In this document: piece after piece, positions 1-6,140 of the stretch
Position numbering within the stretch: position 1 is the first letter of the stretch
Layout: every line of letters begins with the position of its first letter
Assembly: GCA_900319835.1 (NCBI GenBank)
Contig: ONPY01000104.1
Coordinates: 1-6,224 of the forward strand
Direction: 5' to 3'
From: an uncultured Eubacteriales bacterium
Lineage (GTDB): Bacteria; Bacillota_A; Clostridia; Oscillospirales; Oscillospiraceae
Length of the DNA stretch: 6,224 nt
The notes under the pieces: generated by a model
What the model was told of the DNA's origin: nothing
What the model saw: only the letters and a program-made list of their open reading frames with translations
Databases searched by the model: none
Program-made: the position numbers and the translations under genes

Positions 1-1426
1 TCTTCTTTTTTTCTTTTTTCTGTTCGATCGACGCAAGGTGCTGCCGCTCAAAACTTTTGTTCAGTCTTCGTTTGTTTCCCTGGATCATATAGTATTCGAC
101 CGCCAGCTCTGCAAGCAGAAGACGCCGGTATGCGCTGCATCCGGAATCATCGACCGTTTCGATCGCGTCGATCAGCACTCCGGCATATTCCACACCGCCT
201 TCGTGCAGGAGACGCTGTGCAAAGCTGTAGAAATCATATACGAAGTCATTGTAGATGGTCTTATTGCAGATACGCGAAGCCAGTTCTTCGACGCAGTCCT
301 GCAATGCATCTGTTTCTCCGGTGGAGAATGCGAAATTGGCACGGAGCAGGAGGAGTGTCATCTGGATTGTTTCTTCCACTTCGGCTCCGGCAAGGATCTT
401 TTCGGCTTTCTTAAGCGCGGACTCGGCTTTTTTGATTTCGCCGGCATTCAGGGTGTTGAGCCCGATGTTCAAATAGGCGACCGCGAGGTTCTGGTCGGAC
501 AGCACATCAGTGCTGTGACGGCGGACAACCTTAGCCGCAAAACGCGTATGCCTGATCGCATTGGCATAATCGCCGATCTCAGTAAGCAGATTCCCGAGAT
601 TGGCTTCCAAAATGGCTCTTACCAGAGACTCGGAATTATCTCGAACCAGCGAATACCCCATGTTAAAGTAGTTCTGCGCGATGTCATAGCAGCCCGCGAA
701 CTGCGCGTCCAGCGCAAACAGATTAAAGGTACGTGCCAGCAGTTCCTCATCGTCCGAGCGCATGGAGCCGACACCATCGGTGCGCAGCGTCAGGGACGAA
801 TCCATCTGCAGCTCCTCGGCGGAGGCCGTCTGGCCGTTGTACCGCACCGCATACAGCAGGTAGTCCCCTTCAATGGGCAGCTCTGCCGCAGGTTCCCCCG
901 CCGTCAGCGCTTTGTACTGCTCGGTCGTGATGCGCTCCATGGCGGAGGTATCCGCCCCCTCTTTTACAAAGCAGAGGACAAAGCCGTCCTCCAGATCCAG
1001 GAGCATCACGCCGTCCTTGACGGTGCCGTTTATCACGGACACCCCGGCGCGGATCTCCACCGTCTCTCCCTCCGCCGTCCAGGAGGAGATGGGGCCCCGG
1101 TTGTCCTCGCCCCAGTCCAGATACCCGGTACCGTCTGCCGCCAGGGTGACGGAGAAGTCGTCCAGATCCTCCCAGATCAAATAATACCCGTCCGAAACCA
1201 GGCTGTAGCCCTTGTATTCCTCGGTCTGCGGTGCCGGGGCCGCCGTTTCCGCTGCCGCCGGGGATGCCGGTGCCGCCGTCTCCGGGGCGGCCTGGGGAGT
1301 CGGGGATACCGCCGGCGCGCCGCAGGCGCAGAGTCCCGCCGCCAGGCAGAGCACCAACAGCAGAGCCAATATGCGCAGGTTTCCTGTAATTTTGTGTTCT
1401 CCTTTCTCAGCGTCTCTCTTCCTCAT
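1..1426 (-). CDS. Lipoprotein-like N-terminus fused in frame to a TPR-like helical region (3' end outside window)
   Basis: The frame is open from an ATG at 1426 to the window edge: 475 codons and no stop. Residues about 18-34 form a hydrophobic segment ending in L-C-A-C, a lipobox-like site with lipidation likely at C35. Residues 36-66 are a Pro/Ala/Thr-rich linker. Residues about 70-145 form a beta-rich module with alternating Gly/Asp turns, and a second, similar module starts near residue 165 but breaks off near 222. From about residue 226 the protein becomes helical with TPR-like A/G/Y spacing (LARTFNLFALDA, LGNLLTEIGDYANAI, LNIGLNTLNAGEIKKAE) and ends in a Lys-rich stretch at the edge. 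The TPR part resembles the N-terminal sensor region of clostridial TPR-GGDEF proteins; this is recalled, not searched. The DNA of the TPR part is less GC-rich than the lipoprotein part. SD support for the ATG is weak (AAGGGA directly before it). A better SD lies inside the frame, before an ATT codon. Function unknown. Confidence 0.8.
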   Translation of the reverse strand, partial: MRKRDAEKGEHKITGNLRILALLLVLCLAAGLCACGAPAVSPTPQAAPETAAPASPAAAETAAPAPQTEEYKGYSLVSDGYYLIWEDLDDFSVTLAADGTGYLDWGEDNRGPISSWTAEGETVEIRAGVSVINGTVKDGVMLLDLEDGFVLCFVKEGADTSAMERITTEQYKALTAGEPAAELPIEGDYLLYAVRYNGQTASAEELQMDSSLTLRTDGVGSMRSDDEELLARTFNLFALDAQFAGCYDIAQNYFNMGYSLVRDNSESLVRAILEANLGNLLTEIGDYANAIRHTRFAAKVVRRHSTDVLSDQNLAVAYLNIGLNTLNAGEIKKAESALKKAEKILAGAEVEETIQMTLLLLRANFAFSTGETDALQDCVEELASRICNKTIYNDFVYDFYSFAQRLLHEGGVEYAGVLIDAIETVDDSGCSAYRRLLLAELAVEYYMIQGNKRRLNKSFERQHLASIEQKKEKKK

Positions 1427-1487
1427 TCCCTTTTACAAGTTCTGGTAATCGCCTGTATTTATGATTTTTTCAGAACTCTTCAGTTCC

Positions 1488-1516
1488 ATTATAGTGGTCA
1501 TGCCGAAAAAGTGCAA
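1488..1516 (-). promoter_or_regulatory. Sigma-A-like promoter for the lipoprotein/TPR gene
   Basis: Read on the minus strand, a perfect TATAAT (1493 to 1488) is preceded after 17 bases by TTGCAC (1516 to 1511). The -10 lies about 62 bases upstream of the ATG at 1426, leaving a leader of about 55 bases. The -35 matches the consensus only in TTG. Assigned by motif and spacing only. Confidence 0.6.
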
Positions 1517-1591
1517 TCTCTTTTTTCCCTTCCCTGCAAGGCTGTTCCCGCATGCCGTCCCCGCAGAAAATGGGATTGCATTTTTTCAGGG
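1501..1591. repeat. Inverted pair of 20-base related elements at both divergent -35 regions
   Basis: The plus-strand stretch 1572-1591 and the minus-strand stretch 1520-1501 match at 15 of 20 positions. The common core is GATTGCA, one pyrimidine, then a run of five T and a C. Each copy contains the -35 hexamer of one of the two divergent promoters. The arrangement would suit a shared regulator binding both promoters, but no regulator is identified, and the T-run makes part of the match low in information. Confidence 0.45.
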
Positions 1592-1603
1592 AAGATTTAT
1601 ACT
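1576..1603 (+). promoter_or_regulatory. Sigma-A-like promoter for the BspA-like gene
   Basis: TTGCAT (1576-1581) and TATACT (1598-1603) are separated by 16 bases and lie about 45 bases before the preferred start at 1648. If transcription starts near 1610, the upstream in-frame ATG at 1615 would have almost no leader, which favours the start at 1648 or 1636. Assigned by motif only. Confidence 0.55.
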
Positions 1604-1647
1604 GAATTCAGTTTATGGGAAAAACCGGTGAAAGGATGAACAGGCAC

Positions 1648-2286
1648 ATGAAAACCGTCAGAAAAACACTCGCGTTTCTTCTGCTGCTCTGTCTGGCTAT
1701 GGCCCTGCTCCCTCTGCAGGCCTATGCAGAGACGGACGGCGACCTCGTCAAGGACAGCTTTGGCGACTTCAGCTTCACCTATAACAAGAGCTTCCACACC
1801 CTGATCGTCCACGGCAACGGCGCCATCCCCGCCTTCTCGGATACCAGCGCCGCCCCCTGGGACGAATACCGCGGCGAGATGACCCGCATCATTCTGGACG
1901 AGGGGATCACCGCGCTGCTGGCCGACTGCTTTGCCGCGTGCAAGAGTCTCTCCAGTGTCACCTTCCCCAAGTCTCTGGAGTCTGTCGACGCCAACGCCTT
2001 CCGTGACTGCAACACCGTCTCCTACATCTCCATCGAAGGCAGCACCACAGCTCTGGCCGAGATGCTGAAGGAGAACGCCTGCTTCAAGGGTGCCGAGAAA
2101 GTCCGCCTGAACAAGACCAGTGTGCCCGCCGAAATCGAGGCGCTGGAGAAGCCCTGGGCCCCCGAGGATCTGTACTACCCCAACCCCGACAAGAAGACAC
2201 TGGACCAGGTCCGCGCCGAGCTGGGACAGAAGCTCATCGAGGAAGCGATTGCCAGATCCAAGGCACAAGAGTCTTCTACCCCCTGA
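1648..2286 (+). CDS. Small secreted BspA-like leucine-rich-repeat protein
   Basis: With the ATG at 1648 the protein has 212 residues and a textbook signal peptide: positive start MKTVRK, hydrophobic core L8-L21, and A-Y-A at 25-27 before E28. The mature part begins with a module like those at the front of many BspA-type proteins (TLIVHGNGAIP, then a P-W-x-x-Y segment). Next come about two LRR_5-type repeats (IILDEGITALLADCFAAC, VTFPKSLESVDANAFRDC). A charged helical tail ends at S-T-P. There is no LPXTG anchor, second membrane segment or enzymatic motif, so the protein is probably released or loosely held outside the cell, possibly in adhesion or protein binding; that role is inferred from the family. 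It is very short for the family. In-frame ATGs at 1615 and 1636 are alternatives; AAAGGA at 1631-1636 is the nearest SD-like sequence and fits 1648 best, though the spacing is long. Confidence 0.85.
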   Translation: MKTVRKTLAFLLLLCLAMALLPLQAYAETDGDLVKDSFGDFSFTYNKSFHTLIVHGNGAIPAFSDTSAAPWDEYRGEMTRIILDEGITALLADCFAACKSLSSVTFPKSLESVDANAFRDCNTVSYISIEGSTTALAEMLKENACFKGAEKVRLNKTSVPAEIEALEKPWAPEDLYYPNPDKKTLDQVRAELGQKLIEEAIARSKAQESSTP

Positions 2287-2307
2287 TCCTGCGCAGCCGC
2301 GCGAAAA

Positions 2308-2337
2308 AGAGCCGCCACCTGGCGGCTCTCTTTTTTT
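2308..2337. terminator. Bidirectional intrinsic terminator between convergent genes
   Basis: A perfect 9-bp stem (AGAGCCGCC at 2308-2316 with GGCGGCTCT at 2321-2329) closes an ACCT loop. It is followed, after one C, by seven T on the plus strand, and preceded by five A (2304-2308) that become a T tract on the minus strand. It lies 22 bases after the stop of the BspA-like gene and directly after the stop of the glycosyltransferase gene, so it can end both transcripts. Confidence 0.9.
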
Positions 2338-2338
2338 C

Positions 2339-3520
2339 CTATTCTTTTCTTCCCGCCTGCTCGATGAAATCGGCGGCTTCCTTCGGCCCGCCGCAGGAGA
2401 GGAAATCGGCGCGCATGGCAGCCGCCGCGTTTTTAAGCGCCTCGTCCGCGAGCGCCTCCTTGACCGCACGGCGGATGGCGCCGGGGTCGGCGGCCTCCCG
2501 TGGGGTCAGGAGTCTCCCCGCACCCATTTCCCGCACGCGCCGGGCCACAGCCTGCTGCTCCCCGGTCAGTGGAAACAGCAGCTCCGGCACACCCATATAC
2601 AGGCCCTCCGAGGCGCTGTTCATCCCGCAGTGGGTGATGAAAAGGCTCGCCTCCGCCAGCACCGCCGGCTGGTCCACATATTGTTCCACCCGCGTGTTTT
2701 CCGGCAAGGCGCCCAGCTGCGCCGGATCGAAGGCACGCCCGCAGGAAATGAGCACGTCCACGTCCTCCGTCCCAAGCGCCTGGATGCAGTGGCGGTAGAA
2801 GTCCGGGTGGTCGTTGATGACCGTGCCAAGGGAGATATAGACCAGGGGCCGCCCCGTCTTTTCCCGCGGCATTGGTGCCCGGAGTGAGGGACCCACAAAG
2901 CGGTAATGTGCCGCGTCAAAGGTCTCCGCGCTGGGCTGAAAGCGCCTCGAGGTATAGACGATGGTATCCGTGTCGTTGCTGTTCTGCACAATCTCCAGCG
3001 CGCTTTTGACCTCATAGCCCAGGGGCCGGAGCTTGCGCATGGCGCGGTTGAGCCGCGGCAGGCCGAGCACCATATCCGCCATCTCGGCGGCGCTGTACTT
3101 CATGTACTGGCTGGAATAGCGGTTGAAGGCAAAGGTCGTGGTGGAACAGACCATCGGGAGCTTGTATTTTTTTGCCATGAGCTTGCCCCAGAAGCAGGCC
3201 GAGTCCGACACGATCAGATCCGGCGTGTAGGCCTTCACGTCCGCCGCCAGCATGGCATCCATCCTTGCGGTGGTTTCAAAGGACTGCACGCTCATCTCCG
3301 TGGTGGAGACCCGGCGCAGCCGTCTTTCGGCCTTCTCATCGATAGGCGGCAGATACTCGTCGCAGGGCACGAACTCCGCCCCGGTGCCCTCGATCCTCTC
3401 CCGGAAATCGGCAAAGGAATAATAGCGCACCCGATGCCCCCTTTTTATCAGCTCCCGCACCACCTCAATGCTGGGGTTGGTGTGGCCGAAGGCCGGTATG
3501 CAGAACCAGAAAACCGTCAT
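2339..3520 (-). CDS. MGT-type GT1 family glycosyltransferase (UDP-sugar-dependent)
   Basis: A full-length, 393-residue GT-B fold glycosyltransferase, the usual size for bacterial macrolide/flavonoid-type GT1 enzymes. The N-terminal acceptor domain begins with PAFGHTNP at residues 9-16; H13 is in the position of the catalytic base, and D106 in VSDS is the likely partner acid. The C-terminal donor domain carries YISLGT (228-233) and the UGT signature from H297: HCGMNS, E305, GVP (310-312), P317 and E321-Q322, where many relatives have D-Q. Such enzymes move a sugar from a nucleotide sugar to a small hydrophobic acceptor such as a macrolide, polyphenol, sterol or lipid; the acceptor cannot be read from sequence. 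There is no signal peptide, so it is cytoplasmic. The start overlaps the stop of the AbrB-like gene as ATGA, with GGAGG and GAGGAG just upstream, so the two are translationally coupled. A role in inactivating or modifying a toxic compound is possible but inferred. Confidence 0.92.
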   Translation of the reverse strand: MTVFWFCIPAFGHTNPSIEVVRELIKRGHRVRYYSFADFRERIEGTGAEFVPCDEYLPPIDEKAERRLRRVSTTEMSVQSFETTARMDAMLAADVKAYTPDLIVSDSACFWGKLMAKKYKLPMVCSTTTFAFNRYSSQYMKYSAAEMADMVLGLPRLNRAMRKLRPLGYEVKSALEIVQNSNDTDTIVYTSRRFQPSAETFDAAHYRFVGPSLRAPMPREKTGRPLVYISLGTVINDHPDFYRHCIQALGTEDVDVLISCGRAFDPAQLGALPENTRVEQYVDQPAVLAEASLFITHCGMNSASEGLYMGVPELLFPLTGEQQAVARRVREMGAGRLLTPREAADPGAIRRAVKEALADEALKNAAAAMRADFLSCGGPKEAADFIEQAGRKE

Positions 3521-3729
3521 GACTCCTCACCTCCGAACACATGCGCATACCAGGATGCGAAGCTCTGCTTCGGCGGGATGGCGATTCCTCTTTCCCGGTC
3601 TCCCAGTAATATCAGGGTATCTCCCGGCTGAATGTCAAACAGCTCCCGCGCCTCCCGCGGGATCACGATCTGTCCCTTTGTGCCCACGGTGGCCGTCCAG
3701 GCGTATTTCCCCTCCGGCGGCTGCTTCAT
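3517..3729 (-). CDS. AbrB/MazE (SpoVT-AbrB fold) DNA-binding protein
   Basis: The protein has 70 residues from the ATG at 3729, which is preceded by a strong ribosome binding site (GGAGGGGG) four bases upstream. A longer frame from 3795 is unlikely because it would place the promoter and operator inside the gene. Residues about 11-51 match the swapped-hairpin beta-barrel domain: VGTKGQIVIPREARELF, then D-I-Q-P-G-D-T-L and a beta strand. This domain dimerises and binds DNA, as in AbrB, SpoVT and MazE antitoxins. The last 20 residues contain aromatics (W60, Y61, F65). It is the first gene of a unit with the glycosyltransferase, overlapping it by four bases. The inverted repeat over its own promoter suggests autoregulation. 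It sits where a MazE-type antitoxin would, but its partner is a glycosyltransferase, not a MazF- or PIN-type toxin, so a transcription factor is the better reading. Confidence 0.9.
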   Translation of the reverse strand: MKQPPEGKYAWTATVGTKGQIVIPREARELFDIQPGDTLILLGDRERGIAIPPKQSFASWYAHVFGGEES

Positions 3730-3747
3730 GCTGCCCCCTCCTTTTTT

Positions 3748-3774
3748 GGTATGATTTGTTATACAAATCATACC
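3748..3774. promoter_or_regulatory. Perfect palindromic operator candidate upstream of the AbrB-like gene
   Basis: GGTATGATTTGT (3748-3759) and its exact complement ACAAATCATACC (3763-3774) flank a three-base spacer. The repeat covers the minus-strand -10 element and the expected transcription start and ends 18 bases before the ATG at 3729. A bound protein would block initiation. The AbrB-like protein is the natural candidate, but AbrB-family sites are often poorly conserved, so another regulator is possible. It is not a terminator, because no T tract follows it on either strand. Confidence 0.75.
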
Positions 3775-3795
3775 TCCCGTTCTCTCTCCTGTCAA
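3767..3795 (-). promoter_or_regulatory. Strong sigma-A promoter of the AbrB-glycosyltransferase operon
   Basis: On the minus strand, a perfect -35 TTGACA (3795 to 3790) is followed after exactly 17 bases by TATGAT (3772 to 3767), one mismatch from the consensus -10. The -10 lies within the outer arm of the 27-base palindrome. Such a near-consensus promoter would be strong unless repressed, which fits an operator over it. Confidence 0.8.
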
Positions 3796-3882
3796 GCCTT
3801 TCCGGGCGGCGCGTCGTCTATTTTTTACAAAGCGCGCCTTTTCCCGGCAGCCGAATTTCTATAGGCGCCAAAAGGAAAAAAC

Positions 3883-3911
3883 TTGTTGCCGCGCGTTCCT
3901 TGCAGTATAAT
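3883..3911 (+). promoter_or_regulatory. Sigma-A-like promoter of the amidohydrolase-guaA operon
   Basis: A perfect TATAAT (3906-3911) follows TTGTTG (3883-3888) at 17 bases. The expected transcript starts near 3918 and would have a leader of only about 26 bases before the GTG at 3944, so there is no room for a riboswitch. The -35 is weak. Confidence 0.65.
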
Positions 3912-3943
3912 GGAACAAATCAAAACGCAAAGGAGTGACCGTT

Positions 3944-5140
3944 GTGAATCCATTCAGAGAAGCCATCCACAATCAGATGGACGAGCTGATCGCCTTCCGC
4001 CGCGAGCTGCACCTGCATCCTGAGGTCAGCTTCAAAGAATTCGAGACCACCGACCGTATCTGCCGGGAGCTGGACAAGGCTGGGATTTCCTATTACCGTC
4101 TCAATCCCACGGGTCTATACGGGGATTTGAAGGGCACCAAATGCGAGAGTAACCACATGGTACTGCTGCGCTCCGACATGGACGCGCTCTCCATTCTGGA
4201 GCAGACCGGTCTGGATTTCGCCAGCGTCAACGAGGGCGTCATGCACGCCTGCGGTCACGACAACCATATGACCGTGCTGCTGGCCGCGGTGAAATATCTC
4301 CATGCGCATCCCGAGGTGTTCGGCGGTACCGTCCGCTTTATCTTCCAGCCGGCTGAGGAACTGGGCCAGGGCGCCAAGGCCATGATCGGCCAGGGCGTCA
4401 TGGAGGGCGTCGAGCGCGCCGTCGGCATGCACATCGACCCCATTCTCCCCTGCGGTCAGGTCTCCTCCATGGAGGGCGAGTGCTGGGCCGCCTGCGACGT
4501 GTTCAAGATCACCGTCCACGGCAAGGCCGCCCACGGCGCCAACCCCCACATGGGGCACGACGCGCTGGTGGCCGCCAGCGCCATCGTCATGGCCCTGCAG
4601 CCCCTGGTCTCCCGTGAGACCGACCCCAACGCCGCCATCGTCATCACCGTGGGCTCCATCGTCTCCGGCACCCGCTTCAACATCGTGGCGGGCGACGCCG
4701 TGATGGAGGGCACCTGCCGCACCTTCTCCCGTGATATTCACGCCGCCCTGCCCGGGCAGATGCGACGCGTGGTGGAGAATGTGGCCATGGCCTACGGCTG
4801 CACCGCGGAGCTTGATTTTACCGTGGCAACCGAAGTGCTCTACTCCGATCCCGCCGTCACCAGACGCGGCATGGAGAGCGTGGCCAAGATCGTCGGCGCG
4901 GAGAACGCCGTCACCTGCGGCCCCAAGATGATCGCCGAGGACTTTTGCTACTACACCCTCCACGCCCCCTCCGTCTTCTTCAACCTGGGCGCCCGGGTCC
5001 CGGACGAGAGCAAGGTCTTCCCGCTCCATTCGGACCATGTGGTCTTTGACGAAAACGCCATCGAGGTCGGTGCCTCCGTCTTTATCCAGACCGCCGTCGA
5101 CCTGCTGGACGAACTCAACGCAGAATCAAACAAAGAATAG
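3944..5140 (+). CDS. M20 family metallo-amidohydrolase (N-acyl amino acid / aminoacylase type)
   Basis: The protein has 398 residues, the usual length for the M20D (AmhX/HipO/ILR1-like) amidohydrolases, which hydrolyse the amide bond of N-acyl or N-aryl amino acids or related conjugates with a two-metal centre. The catalytic domain is split around a lid/dimerisation domain (about residues 185-295). Expected metal ligands are present: C103 and H105 in HACGHD, E139 in PAEE, H163 in GMHIDP, and H362 near the C-terminus in FPLHSDH. VHGKAAHGANP (191-201) and the GTRFN motif (242-246) are typical of the lid. There is no signal peptide, so it is cytoplasmic. The GTG start at 3944 is chosen because AAAGGAG (3929-3935) lies eight bases upstream; the in-frame GTG at 3935 overlaps that site. 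It is the first gene of a unit with guaA, 19 bases before it. The exact substrate cannot be told from sequence. Confidence 0.92.
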   Translation: MNPFREAIHNQMDELIAFRRELHLHPEVSFKEFETTDRICRELDKAGISYYRLNPTGLYGDLKGTKCESNHMVLLRSDMDALSILEQTGLDFASVNEGVMHACGHDNHMTVLLAAVKYLHAHPEVFGGTVRFIFQPAEELGQGAKAMIGQGVMEGVERAVGMHIDPILPCGQVSSMEGECWAACDVFKITVHGKAAHGANPHMGHDALVAASAIVMALQPLVSRETDPNAAIVITVGSIVSGTRFNIVAGDAVMEGTCRTFSRDIHAALPGQMRRVVENVAMAYGCTAELDFTVATEVLYSDPAVTRRGMESVAKIVGAENAVTCGPKMIAEDFCYYTLHAPSVFFNLGARVPDESKVFPLHSDHVVFDENAIEVGASVFIQTAVDLLDELNAESNKE

Positions 5141-5159
5141 ATAAAGGAGAATACCACCC

Positions 5160-6140
5160 ATGGATCAAGCAAGGCGTCCCGAAAGCATGGAAAGAATTAC
5201 AACGCCCGCTCTGGCTCAGCAGTTTATTGACGAGCAGATCGCGGCGCTCAAAGCCCAGATCGGCGACAAGAAGGTACTGCTGGCCCTGTCCGGCGGCGTG
5301 GACTCCTCTGTCGTCGCGGCCCTGCTCATCAAAGCCGTCGGCAAGCAGTTGGTCTGTGTACACGTCAACCACGGTCTGCTGCGCAAGGGCGAGCCCGAGC
5401 AGGTGATCGAGGTGTTCCGCAACCAGATGGATGCAAACCTCATTTACGTCGATGCGGTCGACCGTTTCCTGGATCAGTTGGCCGGCGTGGCCGACCCTGA
5501 GACCAAGCGCAAGATCATCGGCAAGGTCTTCATCGACGTCTTTGCCGAGGAGGCCGCCAAGCTCGACGGCATCAGCTTCCTGGCGCAGGGCACCATCTAC
5601 CCCGACATTCTGGAATCCGGCCCCGTCAAGTCCCACCACAATGTGGGCGGCCTGCCCCCTGAGCTGAACTTTGAGCTGGTCGAGCCGGTTAAGTTCCTGT
5701 ACAAGGACGAGGTCCGCGTGGTCGGCAAGGCACTGGGTCTGCCCGACGGTATGGTCTACCGCCAGCCCTTCCCCGGCCCCGGCCTGGGCGTGCGCTGTGT
5801 GGGCGCCATCACCCGCGACCGTCTGGAGGCCGTGCGGGAGTCTGATGCCATCCTCCGCGAGGAGTTCAAGCGCAGCGGGCTCGAGGGCAAGGTGTGGCAG
5901 TACTTCACCATCGTGCCCGACTTCAAATCCACCGGCATTACCGACGGCAAGCGCACCTACGACTGGCCCGTGGTCATCCGCGCCGTCAACACCGTGGACG
6001 CCGTCACCGCCGAGGTTGCCGAGCTGGACTTCAAGATGATGGCCCACATCGTCGACCGCATCACTCACGAGGTCAAGGGTGTCAACCGCGTCCTGTGGGA
6101 CATCACCCCCAAGCCCTCCGGCACCATCGAGTGGGAATGA
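5160..6140 (+). CDS. guaA: GMP synthase ATP-pyrophosphatase subunit, stand-alone (no glutaminase domain)
   Basis: This enzyme adenylates XMP with ATP and replaces the adenylate by ammonia to give GMP, the last step of guanine nucleotide synthesis. The N-type ATP-pyrophosphatase domain spans about residues 11-200, with P-loop SGGVDSS (44-50), HVNHGLLRKGE (68-78), LAQGTIYPD (141-149) and IKSHHNVGG-like KSHHNVGGLP (157-166). The C-terminal dimerisation domain (202-326) has RQPFPGPGLGVRC, a VWQYF segment and the conserved KPSGTIEWE end. At 326 residues it lacks the roughly 190-residue class I glutamine amidotransferase domain of the usual 510-525-residue bacterial GuaA. The upstream DNA is an intact unrelated gene, so this is not a local truncation. 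Ammonia must come from a separate GATase subunit, as in archaea, or from the cytosol. AAAGGAG (5143-5149) lies ten bases before the ATG at 5160; the internal ATG at 5187 has no such site. It is probably cotranscribed with the amidohydrolase. Confidence 0.93.
   Translation: MDQARRPESMERITTPALAQQFIDEQIAALKAQIGDKKVLLALSGGVDSSVVAALLIKAVGKQLVCVHVNHGLLRKGEPEQVIEVFRNQMDANLIYVDAVDRFLDQLAGVADPETKRKIIGKVFIDVFAEEAAKLDGISFLAQGTIYPDILESGPVKSHHNVGGLPPELNFELVEPVKFLYKDEVRVVGKALGLPDGMVYRQPFPGPGLGVRCVGAITRDRLEAVRESDAILREEFKRSGLEGKVWQYFTIVPDFKSTGITDGKRTYDWPVVIRAVNTVDAVTAEVAELDFKMMAHIVDRITHEVKGVNRVLWDITPKPSGTIEWE
6129..6140 (+). other. guaA 3'-end block matching a known integration-site core
   Basis: The last codons of guaA (E-W-E-stop) contain GAGTGGGA. 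The guaA 3' end is an established insertion hotspot for tyrosine-recombinase genomic islands, and this block is the part I recall as shared by their attachment sites. The same bases are fixed by the conserved protein C-terminus, so their presence alone does not prove an insertion here. No integrase gene is visible within the 84 bases that follow. Confidence 0.35.

Noticed and set aside
1473..1486. Short hairpin GAACT / AGTTC in the leader of the lipoprotein gene
   Set aside because: A five-base stem is too short to support a regulatory call.
38..1639. A 533-codon open frame on the plus strand
   Set aside because: It is antisense to the minus-strand lipoprotein/TPR frame. Its translation is rich in Arg, Gly and Cys runs with no domain logic, and it spans both divergent promoters. 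The minus-strand frame has a lipobox, a domain repeat and TPR patterning.
1597..2469. A 290-codon open frame on the minus strand
   Set aside because: It runs through the bidirectional terminator and the BspA-like gene; its product has low-complexity Arg and Gly/Val stretches and no recognisable domain.
2906..3631. Plus-strand frames over the glycosyltransferase and AbrB genes (also 2120-2887 and 3468-3938)
   Set aside because: They are antisense to two genes with clear family motifs and have no ribosome binding sites or domains of their own.
3808..3838. Inverted repeat GGCGCG / CGCGCC in the divergent intergenic region
   Set aside because: Only six pairs with a 19-base loop. It is followed by a few T, but nothing upstream needs termination, so chance is likely in this composition.
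4115..5038. A 307-codon open frame on the minus strand
   Set aside because: It is antisense to the M20 gene and is an extremely Gly/His/Ala/Val-rich shadow; the plus-strand frame has all metal-binding residues.
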